64,000 nt of DNA from contig NZ_PVTP01000001.1 of assembly GCF_003003285.1 (NCBI RefSeq), positions 310,001 through 374,000 of the forward strand. The letters run 5' to 3'. A model generated the notes under the pieces. The model worked only from the letters and a program-made list of their open reading frames with translations. It did no database searches and had not been told where the DNA came from. Every line of letters begins with the position of its first letter. Position 1 is the stretch's first letter. The position numbers and the translations under genes are program-made. The stretch is from Yoonia maritima (GTDB lineage: Bacteria > Pseudomonadota > Alphaproteobacteria > Rhodobacterales > Rhodobacteraceae). Below are positions 1-9,423 of this stretch, one piece after another.

Positions 1-1
1 A

Positions 2-1402
2 AAGTTGGCTGTGTTTGTCGACAACGACGGAAAGCTGGACCTTGGGGCACGCAAGGTGAACACCTTGACCCGCAAAGCGCTGTCGCGGTTTCTAGAGAGC
101 GAACAGTTTGAGAAAATGAGCGCAGGCGATGTCTCTCAGATCGCGTATCCTGCCGGGTTGGCAGCCGAAGCGGTGATCGTTACCAAACTTTCGCGCCGCC
201 CTTCATCGCAAGAGGCGCGCAAAGCGGGAGCACAACTTGCCAAAGCGCAAGGTGATGCTGATTTGACAGTTCTTGCAGGCAGCATCGCACGTGCGGACGA
301 AATTGCGTTGGGGCTGGCGCTGCGCGGCTATAAATTTGATACGCATAAAACGGCTGAAAAAATGCCGATTGGCGCCGTTTCATTCATGGTTGCCAAACCC
401 GAAGACGTTGCAAAGACCGCAGCCCCAATGGCAGCAATAGCAGAAGGCGTGTTCTTTACCCGCGACCTGACAAACGAACCCGCGAACGTTCTCACGACGG
501 ATGACTTTGCCGCTCGCCTTGCCGCGATGCATGAACTGGGACTTGAAGTTGAAATTCTAGAAGAGGACGATCTTGAACGACTGGGCATGGGCAGTTTGCT
601 ATGTGTCGGGCAGGGGTCAGATAGCCCGTCGAAGGTTGTTGTAATGTCATGGAATGGTGGCGGGGATGAAGCACCATTTGCTTTGGTCGGTAAAGGCGTT
701 GTCTTTGATACGGGGGGGATCAGCCTAAAAACAGCCGCTGGCATGGAGGACATGACCATGGATATGGGCGGGGCAGGTGTTGTAGCTGGTGTCATGCGCA
801 CATTGGCCTTACGTAAAGCGAAAGCTAATGTTGTTGGCCTTGTTGGATTAGTTGAAAACATGCCGTCCGGCAATGCAGTCCGTCCAGGTGATGTCGTGAA
901 ATCCATGAAGGGTGACACGATCGAGGTCATTAACACAGACGCCGAAGGCCGTTTGGTTCTCGCCGATGTGATGTGGTACGCGCAGGAACGGTTTAAACCT
1001 GTTGGTATGATCAACCTTGCAACACTGACCGGCGCGATCCTTGTTGCCTTAGGGCATGAAAATGCTGGCGTGTTTTCGAATTCAGACGACCTATCCGAAT
1101 CCTTTATCAAAGCTGCCAGTCTAGAAGGCGAAGGCGCGTGGCGGATGCCGATGGGCAAAGCCTATGATGCAATGCTGAAATCGCGGATCGCTGATATGAA
1201 AAATATCGGTGGCCGCGTCGCCGGATCGATTACAGCTGCGCAATTCTTGCAACGGTTCGTTAAGGAAGACCTGCCATGGTGCCATCTTGATATTGCTGGC
1301 GTCGCGAGTGTGAAAGCGGAAACCGGACTTGCGCCTGCTGGTGCTACTGGGTGGGGTGTTATGGCACTGAACCGTCTGATTGCTGACAAATACGAGGCCT
1401 GA
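2..1402 (+). CDS. pepA: Leucyl aminopeptidase, 5' end outside the window
   Basis: This is a cytosolic M17-family metallopeptidase that removes N-terminal residues, preferring leucine. The family signature NTDAEGRL lies near residue 310 of the visible part, and the metal-binding stretch GVVFDTGGISLK is near residue 235. The frame is open from the first bases of the window, and family members normally have some 20-30 more residues before the AVFVDNDGKLDL segment, so the true start is upstream; the TTG at 5 is probably not it. The stop overlaps the start region of holC, so the two are likely co-transcribed, a common pairing in Proteobacteria. Function is certain at family level. Confidence 0.95.
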   Translation, partial: KLAVFVDNDGKLDLGARKVNTLTRKALSRFLESEQFEKMSAGDVSQIAYPAGLAAEAVIVTKLSRRPSSQEARKAGAQLAKAQGDADLTVLAGSIARADEIALGLALRGYKFDTHKTAEKMPIGAVSFMVAKPEDVAKTAAPMAAIAEGVFFTRDLTNEPANVLTTDDFAARLAAMHELGLEVEILEEDDLERLGMGSLLCVGQGSDSPSKVVVMSWNGGGDEAPFALVGKGVVFDTGGISLKTAAGMEDMTMDMGGAGVVAGVMRTLALRKAKANVVGLVGLVENMPSGNAVRPGDVVKSMKGDTIEVINTDAEGRLVLADVMWYAQERFKPVGMINLATLTGAILVALGHENAGVFSNSDDLSESFIKAASLEGEGAWRMPMGKAYDAMLKSRIADMKNIGGRVAGSITAAQFLQRFVKEDLPWCHLDIAGVASVKAETGLAPAGATGWGVMALNRLIADKYEA

Positions 1403-1403
1403 T

Positions 1404-1859
1404 GTGGGCGCCGCCTATTTTTATCACTTAACGGACAGCCCGCTTGAGACGACTTTGCCGATGTTGATTGGTAAAGCGCGTGAGGCGGGCTGGCGTGTGT
1501 TGGTTCGCACGAACAACGATGGCTTAACGAAGCGATTGGACGAAGTTCTGTGGCAGGGGCCTGATGATGGGTTTAACCCGCACGGGGTGGCTGGTGGCCC
1601 GCACGATGCCGATCAACCAGTGCTGTTAGGCAACGCGTCCGCTGAGGGGTTTCATTGCGTAATGAGCGTCGTAGGAGCGGATGTAACCGCGGAAGAGATC
1701 AACGCCACAGAACGGACATGCATCCTGTTCGATGGATGGGACCAAGAGGCGCTACAGTATGCACGCGGGCAGTGGAAAGCGCTGACGGACGCTGGCTGCA
1801 AAGCACAGTACTGGGCCCAAGAAGACGGGCGTTGGACCAAAAAAGCTGAGAAGACTTAG
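1404..1859 (+). CDS. holC: DNA polymerase III chi subunit
   Basis: HolC is the clamp-loader accessory subunit that links the replicative polymerase to SSB. The protein of 151 residues begins MGAAYFYHLTDSPLE, the usual N-terminus of alphaproteobacterial HolC, which fixes the start at GTG 1404 rather than at the upstream in-frame TTG at 1380. Other family features include the LVRTNNDGLTKRLDEVLW segment early on and ILFDGWDQEALQYAR near residue 115. It follows pepA with the start lying within two bases of the pepA stop, which implies translational coupling. The last bases overlap the end of a tiny lipoprotein gene on the other strand. Confidence 0.93.
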   Translation: MGAAYFYHLTDSPLETTLPMLIGKAREAGWRVLVRTNNDGLTKRLDEVLWQGPDDGFNPHGVAGGPHDADQPVLLGNASAEGFHCVMSVVGADVTAEEINATERTCILFDGWDQEALQYARGQWKALTDAGCKAQYWAQEDGRWTKKAEKT

Positions 1860-1951
1860 AATTCGAAGGTAGGATCGAAACCTTCGGGAAGTTCAGTCGG
1901 CGTTGGTGCACAAGCCGCGAGTGCAAGTGCAAGTAAGAAGGCGTATTTCAT
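1856..1951 (-). CDS. Small putative lipoprotein, 31 residues
   Basis: A very short reading frame encodes a signal peptide (MKYAFLLALALAAC) that ends in a good lipobox, LAAC, followed by only 17 residues rich in proline, threonine and acidic positions. The start ATG overlaps the stop of the upstream protease gene as ATGA, the typical arrangement for translational coupling, so it is probably the last gene of the MarC-protease-lipoprotein unit. The frame is too short for homology to be judged. If real, the mature product would be a lipid-anchored peptide of 18 residues. The frame ends four bases inside holC on the other strand. Confidence 0.6.
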   Translation of the reverse strand: MKYAFLLALALAACAPTPTELPEGFDPTFEF

Positions 1952-2526
1952 CGACTTAGGACCATTTGGTTGTTGCTTATTTCGATGTGATCAAAGCGGT
2001 TAAGGTAGGTCATACCCAACAGCGACATATCGATTTCGCCACCATTTACGACAGCGTTGATATCCGTGTCTTCGATTTGACCCAGCGCGATGTTGTCAAG
2101 AACGACAGGCGCTGTGCGGACTTCTCCATTGGCAGTCATCGCGTAGCCCCAGTAGTTTAGCTTGCCCGGATCAATGCCAATGCGCTGAGCGTCTTGTTGG
2201 GTCAGGACAATCTGGCTTGCGCCGGTATCCACGACAAACCGAAGCGGTACATTGTTCACCGCGAGCGTGAGATAATAGTGGCCGTCTTGACTACGGGGAA
2301 CCTCAATCCGTCCGTCCGCCAGATATGCTTGGCGACCAGCAGTGTCGCGACTGATGTCCTCCCACAGGCCGTAGGCACCGATGACGCCCAGAAAAATGAA
2401 TAGCCAAATCGCTGCCTGCTGCAACGTTTTGTTGAGATTTTCACGACCGGAAACAATAACTGACCCGGCAATAGCGAGGCCGAGAATGCCCAAGTATAGC
2501 GCGCGCATTGTTTGGTCTGTGGTCAT
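1948..2526 (-). CDS. Retropepsin-like aspartic protease, membrane anchored
   Basis: The 192-residue protein has two N-terminal hydrophobic segments (about residues 8-25 and 37-55) followed by a single retroviral-type aspartic protease domain. The catalytic motif VDTGASQIVLT is near residue 98, and the second conserved segment SLLGMTYLNRF is near residue 170. This matches the TIGR02281 clan AA protease family, which is widespread in Rhodobacterales and of unknown substrate; the domain should face the periplasm. A single domain implies an active dimer. It lies 9 bases downstream of the MarC gene and its stop overlaps the start of a tiny lipoprotein gene. Confidence 0.88.
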   Translation of the reverse strand: MTTDQTMRALYLGILGLAIAGSVIVSGRENLNKTLQQAAIWLFIFLGVIGAYGLWEDISRDTAGRQAYLADGRIEVPRSQDGHYYLTLAVNNVPLRFVVDTGASQIVLTQQDAQRIGIDPGKLNYWGYAMTANGEVRTAPVVLDNIALGQIEDTDINAVVNGGEIDMSLLGMTYLNRFDHIEISNNQMVLSR

Positions 2527-2535
2527 GGCATTCCC

Positions 2536-3165
2536 TTAACCGCCGATCCCGAAACCACGTAGGCCGTCGAGGATGAATTGCACTGCAAGCGCAGCGAGCA
2601 ACATTCCCAAGACGCGGGTTAGAATGTTTAGGCCGGTTTTACCTAAGGCGCGTTCAATCGCGTTGGACGCAAGAAAGGCCAAAAATACGATCGACAAAAC
2701 CGCAAGGATCACGCCCGCAATAGCGGCAAAATCTGTCGCACCCTGTGCTTGCCCTGCAAGCAGGATAACGGTTGTAATTGCCCCAGGCCCGACGATCAGC
2801 GGTAAAGCCAGTGGAAATACGGATGGGTCATCGTGGTGTTCGTCAAGCCCCTCTGCGGCGTTGTCTTCGCGGCGTGCTTGGCGTTTTTGAAACAGCATCT
2901 CTAGCGCGGTCAGGAACAGAAGAATGCCCCCAGCGATACGGAAAGCATCCATTGAAATCCCAATGAAACCAAGAACGGCTTCGCCAAGGAGGAGAAAGAC
3001 CATCATCAAAAACGCGGAAACGACGCATGCACGGATCGCAATAGTGCGGCGTTGTGCGGATGACATGCCTTGGGTCATCGCGATAAACACTGGCGCAAGG
3101 CCCGGCGGGTCAATGATGATAAACATCGTTGTAAAGGCGGCGATCAACGCGTGAAGTTCTGTCAT
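2536..3165 (-). CDS. MarC family integral membrane protein
   Basis: The 209-residue protein is almost wholly hydrophobic, with six predicted membrane segments. It carries the family's conserved N-terminal PPGLAPVFIAMT motif and the central VFPLALPLIVGPGAITTVI motif. MarC proteins sit in the inner membrane; an early link to multiple antibiotic resistance was withdrawn and no transport substrate is established. It precedes the retropepsin-like protease by 9 bases, so the two are likely one transcript. The upstream spacer carries a palindrome and a clade-typical repeat. Confidence 0.9.
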   Translation of the reverse strand: MTELHALIAAFTTMFIIIDPPGLAPVFIAMTQGMSSAQRRTIAIRACVVSAFLMMVFLLLGEAVLGFIGISMDAFRIAGGILLFLTALEMLFQKRQARREDNAAEGLDEHHDDPSVFPLALPLIVGPGAITTVILLAGQAQGATDFAAIAGVILAVLSIVFLAFLASNAIERALGKTGLNILTRVLGMLLAALAVQFILDGLRGFGIGG

Positions 3166-3188
3166 GTGAAACTTATGTATGAGGGAAG

Positions 3189-3243
3189 ATCAAATTTCTA
3201 GAAATTTGATGCCTCCGGCGGGAGTATTATTGGCAAGATGATG
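3189..3243. repeat. Perfect palindrome followed by Rhodobacterales-type repeat
   Basis: Positions 3189-3210 form a perfect 22-base palindrome with the half-site ATCAAATTTCT. It is followed directly (3212-3243) by a unit with inverted CCTCCGGCGGGAG and the tail TTGGCAAGATGATG. A related unit with the same tail stands at 15371-15401 ahead of the cysteine desulfurase gene. The position, between the ABC-F stop and the MarC start, would suit a terminator or an mRNA-processing hairpin. I recall similar units from other Rhodobacterales genomes; that is background knowledge, not something shown here. Confidence 0.7.
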
Positions 3244-3263
3244 TTAGTGCCCTGCGGTTTAAG

Positions 3264-5117
3264 CTATGCTTTCTCCGCTTTATCCAAACGTTCGAGTGCC
3301 ACCATCCACATCGCTTCTGCGCGCTCTAGGGCGTCCATGACTTCGGCGTATTTTTTGTTCCATGTTGCAAGCTCTCCTGCTTTGCCGTCTTCGTACAAAA
3401 CCGGGTCTGCGAGTTTTTTGGCAAGCTTATCACGCATTTCGTTGATCTTTTTTACGCGATCTTCGTTTTTACGCACGTCAGATCGTAGCGCCTGTAATTT
3501 TTCACGGCTTGGTTTTGCGACTTTGACAGGCTTGGGTTTGTCTTTTTCGACTTGCTTTTCAGGGGTAAGCAGTAGTTTGCGGTAGGCCTGAAGGTCTTCG
3601 TCGAAGGGGGTGACATGCCCGTCTTTGACCAGCCAGAGACGATCCGCGACCATCGACAGCAGGTGCATGTCGTGGCTGACAAGGATCACGGCCCCAGAGT
3701 AGGCGGTTAAGGCTTCGACGAGCGCTTCGCGGCTTTCGATATCAAGGTGGTTTGTCGGCTCATCGAGGATCAGCAGATGCGGTGCAGGCAGGGTGGCTAG
3801 CAGCAATGACAGACGAGCCTTTTGTCCGCCGGACAGACGACCGACTTCCGTATCGGCCTGGTCAGCACCTAGGCCAAAGCCCGCAAGTCGTGCGCGCAGT
3901 TTGGCTTGGCCTTCGTGGGCGCGTTCGCGGAGTAGGTGGTCAAGCGGGGTTTCTTCGATCCGCAGCTCGTCTACTTGGTGCTGTGCAAAGAACCCGATAC
4001 GCAGCTTGTTAGATGTCACCATCTTTCCGTTTGCGACTTCAAGTCTGCCAGATAACATTTTGGAAAGGGTTGATTTTCCTTCACCGTTTCGTCCAAGTAG
4101 TGCAATGCGATCGTCTTGGTCGATGCGCAAGTTTAGGTCGCGTAGAATGATCGTTTCATCATATCCAACAGCAGCACCTTCAGTTGCAATAATCGGGGGT
4201 GACAGTTCTTCTGGCTCTGGGAATGTGAACACTGTCCGCGCAGCATCTTCTGGCGCACGAATGGTTTCCATTTTTTCCAGTGCTTTCACGCGGGACTGTG
4301 CCTGCTTTGCCTTGGATGCTTTTGCCTTAAAGCGATCAACAAAGGCCTGAAGGTGCTGGCGTTGTGCGTCCTGTTTTTTCGCGGCAGCGGCCTGAACGGC
4401 GCGGTTTGCGGCGCGTTGTTTGGCGAACATGTCGTAGGTGCCCGTGTAGTACACCAGCCCCTTATCTTCGAGATGCAGGATGCCACCAACAGAGCGGTTC
4501 AGTAGTTCACGGTCGTGGCTGACGATCAGAACGGTATGGGGATATTTGACAAGATATGCCTCGAGCCAAAGTGCGCCCTCGAGGTCAAGATAGTTTGTCG
4601 GTTCATCCAGAAGCAACAGATCAGGTTCTGAAAACAAGACTGCGGCCAACGCAACACGCATCCGCCAGCCGCCAGAAAAGGCAGAGCAGGGTTGCTGCTG
4701 TTCTTCATGTGTAAACCCAAGCCCCTTAAGGATCGTGGCGGCGCGCGCTTCGGCCGACCATGCGTCGATGTCGGCAAGGCGGGTTTGCACTTCTGCGATA
4801 CGTTCAGGATCGGTCGCTGTTTCAGCTTCTGCCATGAGTGCTTCGCGTTCAGTGTCCGCACGCAGCACTGTGTCAATAAGCGATACTTCGTTTCCGGGGA
4901 CTTCTTGGCTCACACCGCCGATTTTCCAGCCTCGCGGGATGTTTACGCTGCCGGTATCCAGCACCATTTCGCCACGAATGATGCGGAACAGCGTTGTCTT
5001 GCCAGAACCATTGCGTCCAACAAGCCCGACCTTATGGCCTGTTGGGATCGTGACAGTTGCGTGTTCGACCAGCGTGCGGCCTTCGACAGAATATGTGAGA
5101 TCAGAAATTTTAAGCAT
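3264..5117 (-). CDS. ABC-F family ATPase (translation-associated)
   Basis: Two ABC domains sit on one soluble chain without membrane segments, which defines the ABC-F class acting on ribosomes. Domain 1 has Walker A GRNGSGKTT, signature FSGGWRMR and Walker B LLLLDEPTNYLD. Domain 2 has GRNGEGKST, LSGGQKAR and LLILDEPTNHLD. The linker between them is charged and lysine/alanine rich, and the C-terminus (last 100 residues) is a likely coiled coil, as in Uup/YheS-type members. I start at ATG 5117 (MLKISDLTYSVEGR, 617 residues) because the domain begins there; an earlier in-frame ATG at 5174 would add 19 unrelated residues. The exact subfamily is not certain. Confidence 0.9.
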   Translation of the reverse strand: MLKISDLTYSVEGRTLVEHATVTIPTGHKVGLVGRNGSGKTTLFRIIRGEMVLDTGSVNIPRGWKIGGVSQEVPGNEVSLIDTVLRADTEREALMAEAETATDPERIAEVQTRLADIDAWSAEARAATILKGLGFTHEEQQQPCSAFSGGWRMRVALAAVLFSEPDLLLLDEPTNYLDLEGALWLEAYLVKYPHTVLIVSHDRELLNRSVGGILHLEDKGLVYYTGTYDMFAKQRAANRAVQAAAAKKQDAQRQHLQAFVDRFKAKASKAKQAQSRVKALEKMETIRAPEDAARTVFTFPEPEELSPPIIATEGAAVGYDETIILRDLNLRIDQDDRIALLGRNGEGKSTLSKMLSGRLEVANGKMVTSNKLRIGFFAQHQVDELRIEETPLDHLLRERAHEGQAKLRARLAGFGLGADQADTEVGRLSGGQKARLSLLLATLPAPHLLILDEPTNHLDIESREALVEALTAYSGAVILVSHDMHLLSMVADRLWLVKDGHVTPFDEDLQAYRKLLLTPEKQVEKDKPKPVKVAKPSREKLQALRSDVRKNEDRVKKINEMRDKLAKKLADPVLYEDGKAGELATWNKKYAEVMDALERAEAMWMVALERLDKAEKA

Positions 5118-5251
5118 AATGCGGCTATGCTTGATCCAAAGGGCCGGGTCAATCATATGATTTAGCTGTGTCATGAAAACGTCATCGGTACGTTACGCAA
5201 ACGTCGTGGATCGGCTGCATGGGATTGCGGATAAGTAACCTGAGGACAATC

Positions 5252-7411
5252 ATGACTTACCGTCTTTGCTGCCTGACTTCTGCTCTGGCTTTGATCGCTG
5301 GCATGGCGCACGCCGATGCTTTTAACCGTATTTCTTCTTTTCCAACGCATTTGAATATCGGAGAGGGCGACCAAAACGTCGAAACCTCTGCCGAGATTAT
5401 CGCTGCAACCGACGATGGTATGACGCTGGTTTATACCGATAGCCCACTGGGTGTGATTGGGCGTATTGACATTACGGACCCGGCTAACCCTGCGCCGCTT
5501 GGCAACGTCAATGTTGGAGGTGAACCGACATCTGTTGGGATTGTTGGCAAGATTGCGTTCGTCGGTGTCAACACATCCGAAAGCTATACCGATCCGTCAG
5601 GTCGTCTGGCGGTTCTTGATGTAGAATCAGGTGACGAACTCGCAAGCTGCGAATTGCCTGGTCAGCCCGATAGCATCGCTGTGGCCAAAGATGGAAGCTT
5701 TGTCGCTGTTGCGATTGAAAATGAACGCGACGAAGATTTAGGCGACGGTCGCACCGGTCAGTTACCGGCGGGTGCCTTGAGCTTGGTACAAATTACGGAT
5801 GGCATTGCTGATTGCGATACGCTGATCAATGTTGACATGACAGACCTAGCAGAGGTTAGCCCCGAAGACCCAGAGCCAGAGTTCGTCGACATTAACTCTG
5901 GCGGAGATATCATTGTAACAATGCAAGAAAATAACCACATGGTCGTTGTCGGCCGTGATGGTGCGATCAAAAACCACTTTAGTGCGGGCACTGTCGATCT
6001 GGACGGTATCGACGCGACGGATGAACGCGGGGCGCTCTTGTTTGCCGAATCTCAGTCTGCTCTGCCACGTGAACCAGATGCGGTTAAGTGGATTGATGAC
6101 GCGCATTTTTCCACCGCGAACGAGGGCGACATGGACGGTGGTACGCGGGGTTGGACAATCTTTAACGCCGATGGAACCATCGTATATGATAGTGGAACGA
6201 GCTTTGAATACGCGATCGTTCAAGCTGGCCATTATCCTGATAAGCGCTCTGACAGCAAAGGCGTAGAGCCTGAGTCAATTGAAACGGCAACATTCAACGA
6301 TACCCCGATGGTGTTCGTTGGTGCAGAGCGCGCTTCGATGGTTGGCGTGTACGACGTTTCTGATCTTGCAAATCCGACGCTGATGCAGCTTCTACCGTCG
6401 GGTATTGGGCCAGAGGGCTATGTTGCGATCCCTTCGCGTAACCTGCTCGTTTCCGCAAACGAAGTTGATTTGATCGAAGATGGCGGCGTTCGCAGTCATG
6501 TGATGATCTTTGAATACTCTGACGCGGATGCATCCTATCCGATGATCACATCTGCTGGTGCTGATGACTTGATTGGCTGGGGGGCGTTATCTGGCCTTGC
6601 AGCGGTTGACGACAACACGCTGGTCGCGGTGAATGACAGCTTCTATAGTTATCAGCCAACGATCTTTACCATTGATGTCAGCCAAACACCCGCGCAAATC
6701 ACAGAGGCGACACCTGTGACCCGTGGCGGCTACCCCGCGCAAAAGCTGGATATGGAAGGTATCGCATCTGACGGCGACGATGGTTTCTGGGTGGCATCAG
6801 AGGGCCGAATTGACCGCATGGTTCCACATGCGATCTATCATGTTGCTGCAAATGGTGAGATCGACGCAGAAATTGGGCTGCCAAACGCGCTGCTAGGCGT
6901 TCAGAAACGATTTGGTTTTGAAGGTATCACAGTTGTTGGTGACACGCTTTGGATGGCTGTCCAACGTGAATGGGAAGACGACGCCAACGGGATGGTGAAA
7001 CTGGTTGCCTATAACCTGGAAACCGAAGAATGGGGCGCGGTGCTCTATCCTCTGGAAACGCCTGAGACCGGGTGGATGGGCTTATCCGAGATCGTTGCAC
7101 GGGATGATTATGTATATCTGCTTGAGCGCGACAACCAGATCGGCGCAAACGCTGCGGTCAAGCAAATTACGCGTGTTTCGCTTGACCAGATGGTGCCGGC
7201 GCCGCTGGGTGGGGAGCTGCCTGTGGTCACCAAAGAATTCGTGCGCGACCTGATCCCAAATCTGACAGCCACCGGTGGTTACGTACTAGATAAGGTCGAA
7301 GGGCTGACATTTACGCCAAATGGCACTGCCTATGTCGTGACAGATAACGACGGGGTTGATGATCATTCAGGCGAGACAATGTTCTTTGCGCTTGAAGGGT
7401 TGGACGACTAG
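5252..7411 (+). CDS. Secreted esterase-like activity of phytase family protein
   Basis: The 719-residue protein starts with a clear signal peptide ending in GMAHADA. ATG 5252 is chosen because it has GAGGA six bases upstream and begins the signal sequence; an in-frame ATG at 5219 lacks both. The first 400 residues look like a beta-propeller with DV(E/S)xxxxP repeats of the choice-of-anchor I / LVIVD type. The C-terminal 300 residues match the phytase-like esterase domain, with DMEGIASDGDDGFWVASEGR and KVEGLTFTPNGTAYVVTDNDG. The name is a domain label; the substrate is unknown and phosphate release should not be assumed. It is monocistronic and ends at a hairpin terminator. Confidence 0.85.
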   Translation: MTYRLCCLTSALALIAGMAHADAFNRISSFPTHLNIGEGDQNVETSAEIIAATDDGMTLVYTDSPLGVIGRIDITDPANPAPLGNVNVGGEPTSVGIVGKIAFVGVNTSESYTDPSGRLAVLDVESGDELASCELPGQPDSIAVAKDGSFVAVAIENERDEDLGDGRTGQLPAGALSLVQITDGIADCDTLINVDMTDLAEVSPEDPEPEFVDINSGGDIIVTMQENNHMVVVGRDGAIKNHFSAGTVDLDGIDATDERGALLFAESQSALPREPDAVKWIDDAHFSTANEGDMDGGTRGWTIFNADGTIVYDSGTSFEYAIVQAGHYPDKRSDSKGVEPESIETATFNDTPMVFVGAERASMVGVYDVSDLANPTLMQLLPSGIGPEGYVAIPSRNLLVSANEVDLIEDGGVRSHVMIFEYSDADASYPMITSAGADDLIGWGALSGLAAVDDNTLVAVNDSFYSYQPTIFTIDVSQTPAQITEATPVTRGGYPAQKLDMEGIASDGDDGFWVASEGRIDRMVPHAIYHVAANGEIDAEIGLPNALLGVQKRFGFEGITVVGDTLWMAVQREWEDDANGMVKLVAYNLETEEWGAVLYPLETPETGWMGLSEIVARDDYVYLLERDNQIGANAAVKQITRVSLDQMVPAPLGGELPVVTKEFVRDLIPNLTATGGYVLDKVEGLTFTPNGTAYVVTDNDGVDDHSGETMFFALEGLDD

Positions 7412-7434
7412 CCGTTCCTAAGTGAACTTAGCAG

Positions 7435-7464
7435 CAACCACCGATTTACCGTCGGTGGTTGTTT
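7435..7464 (+). terminator. Intrinsic terminator after the phytase-like gene
   Basis: A perfect 10-bp stem (CAACCACCGA / TCGGTGGTTG) with a 7-base loop starts 24 bases after the stop codon and is followed by a short run of T. It also separates this gene from the convergent RTX/Hint gene that ends at 7469. Confidence 0.65.
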
Positions 7465-7468
7465 GCGT

Positions 7469-9193
7469 TCAGGTCGCATTTAAGAGCTGCGCTTCAAATT
7501 GGCGCAAACACATGCGGGCTGTCGGCCCGAACGCAGTAGGCAGGCTGCGCAATTCGGGGAAAATGGAAAACAGTTCTTCTCTGGCTTCGTGTTCGACGGC
7601 ATCTAAACCTGATGAGCCGGGAAAGAAACTTTCTGATGCGGCATCTTCGGCAAATACGATTTCGTGCCGGTCGAACATAATGTGGATATAAGTGACTTCA
7701 TCAGCGGTTTCGCGAATAACTGTATCATCATTCACAAGGTGCTTGGCCGCGATCAAGACTTCGTCTTGGTTAAAGTTAATTTGTGTTTTCCAGCCATCAT
7801 AAATCATCCGATGTTGCGGTGACACAAGAAGGTCACGCGTGTTTGCAAATACACCGGCCTTTATACGAATGGGAGCGAGCTTTCCGATCGCGGGCACCGT
7901 GCGTTTGCCAATCCAGCGGATTGGCTGTGGGCCGTTGCCTTTGGTCAGAACAATATCACCGATATCCAGCGTTTCAATCGGGCGCTGCCCATAAGGGGTC
8001 GCAATGCGGGTTCCAGCCGTAAAACAGATGATGACGTTTTCAATCTCAGAGAAATTAACCACTGTGCCATCCAACAAAGTGGCAACGCCGCTCAGTCCGC
8101 CTGCTGCATCGTCAGTGTTTGTGTATGTAACGCCCCCAATTCCGACAAGGTCTTGAAAGTTTAACGTATCGCCGTCGGTTTCGTCACCTTCACCACCGGT
8201 AATCGTGATGGTTGATATCCCGGGTTCGCCTAGGTCAGTAACGAGAAATGTATCATCACCGTCACCACCGGTTGCAGTATCGCCTTGCGCGACGGTGATG
8301 GTGTCATCACCGTCTTCACCGCGTAGCGTATCCGCGCCTAGACCGCCGTCGATAATGTCATGCCCGGACCCGCCAAAGACGCTATCGTCACCGTCACCTG
8401 CGCTAATGGTATCGTTCCCAGCCCCAGCAGAGATGACGTCATCATTTCTGTTGGCTCCAGTTCCATCTGCACCATCGACAAAGTCGTTCTCGGGGTCACC
8501 GTCATAAGACGCGTCAATGACATCGTCACCCGAGGTGCCGCTAACGATCCCATCACTTGAAAGGGTTACGCCTCCCACGACGTCAGATTCCCACGTTCCA
8601 TCTGGGTCGCCGTTGCCAAAGTCGGTCGTGTCAAACTGCGTAAGAGCAGTCGCATCGCCTGATCCTGGAAGAGTTGTTAGATTGCTTCCCCCGTCAGTGA
8701 AACCAACTGTCGCTGGACCTGCGCCACCGTAACCTTCGGTCCAATCTATATTTTCATAGATAAATTCAACCGAGAAGTTTCCATCGCCGGTATCAGAAAG
8801 AATCATTTGGAATGAATTTGAACCGGTTCCCGAGAAGGGAGCCACGCCATCCCAAGTTACCGTGACCGTTCCATTGGCAGGATCAAGGTCCCAATAGATT
8901 TCGCCGCCCTTGTTCAGATCCACATCAGACCAAAATGGCGCAATCGCAGGGTCAGTGTAGTTATCAATGCCGGACGGCTGATAAGAGGTCTCGGGACCTT
9001 CGAATGTAATGAGGCCGTTTGAGTTGATGTAAATACCTGTGTAGTCGGTACCGTAATAATCGATGCCAGTTGCACCAAATACTGAGGTCACATCGACAAG
9101 AATACTGCCATCGTCAAGATTTCCGGCCGTCAGTCCAGACGTCGAAAAGACGTTTTCTCCATAGCCAGCTGGTCCGCCGAGCCCTGTATTCAT
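7469..9193 (-). CDS. Nidogen-like, RTX and Hint_2 domain extracellular protein
   Basis: There are three parts in order. Residues 20-205 are a nidogen-type (NIDO) domain, with PFWSDVDLNKGGEIYWD and SFQMILSDTGDGNFSVEFIY. Residues about 245-320 are RTX calcium-binding nonapeptides (GNDTISAGDGDDSVFGG and similar). From residue 390 there is a Hint_2 domain starting with Cys (CFTAGTRIATPYGQRPIETL), which may cut itself at that Cys. RTX proteins are normally exported by type I secretion; no transporter genes adjoin. I prefer ATG 9193 (574 residues); an upstream in-frame TTG at 9271 would add 26 residues. The combination is typical of marine Rhodobacterales surface proteins, and the target is unknown. 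Confidence 0.82.
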   Translation of the reverse strand: MNTGLGGPAGYGENVFSTSGLTAGNLDDGSILVDVTSVFGATGIDYYGTDYTGIYINSNGLITFEGPETSYQPSGIDNYTDPAIAPFWSDVDLNKGGEIYWDLDPANGTVTVTWDGVAPFSGTGSNSFQMILSDTGDGNFSVEFIYENIDWTEGYGGAGPATVGFTDGGSNLTTLPGSGDATALTQFDTTDFGNGDPDGTWESDVVGGVTLSSDGIVSGTSGDDVIDASYDGDPENDFVDGADGTGANRNDDVISAGAGNDTISAGDGDDSVFGGSGHDIIDGGLGADTLRGEDGDDTITVAQGDTATGGDGDDTFLVTDLGEPGISTITITGGEGDETDGDTLNFQDLVGIGGVTYTNTDDAAGGLSGVATLLDGTVVNFSEIENVIICFTAGTRIATPYGQRPIETLDIGDIVLTKGNGPQPIRWIGKRTVPAIGKLAPIRIKAGVFANTRDLLVSPQHRMIYDGWKTQINFNQDEVLIAAKHLVNDDTVIRETADEVTYIHIMFDRHEIVFAEDAASESFFPGSSGLDAVEHEAREELFSIFPELRSLPTAFGPTARMCLRQFEAQLLNAT

Positions 9194-9423
9194 AGTTGCC
9201 AATATGTGCTCCAATCGTACGGGCAGCGATGTATTGGAGATAATTAACCCTTTAAGTTGTTCGTGAGTCAATCTTGAATTGTTATAAGTGTAATTTTGTG
9301 TAATCCAGCGCGTGGGATTAAGGCTTGCGATATTTACGGATAGTCATGCCCTCTTTTCACGCCGCGCGGCCCATGTTAGGGGACGCGAGAAAACAAACCC
9401 TATGACATGAAAGACCTGTAAAC

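Noticed and set aside
328..1158. Long minus-strand frame opposite pepA (276 codons)
   Set aside because: It is fully inside a certain gene, has no family features and is serine/proline-rich as expected for an antisense frame.
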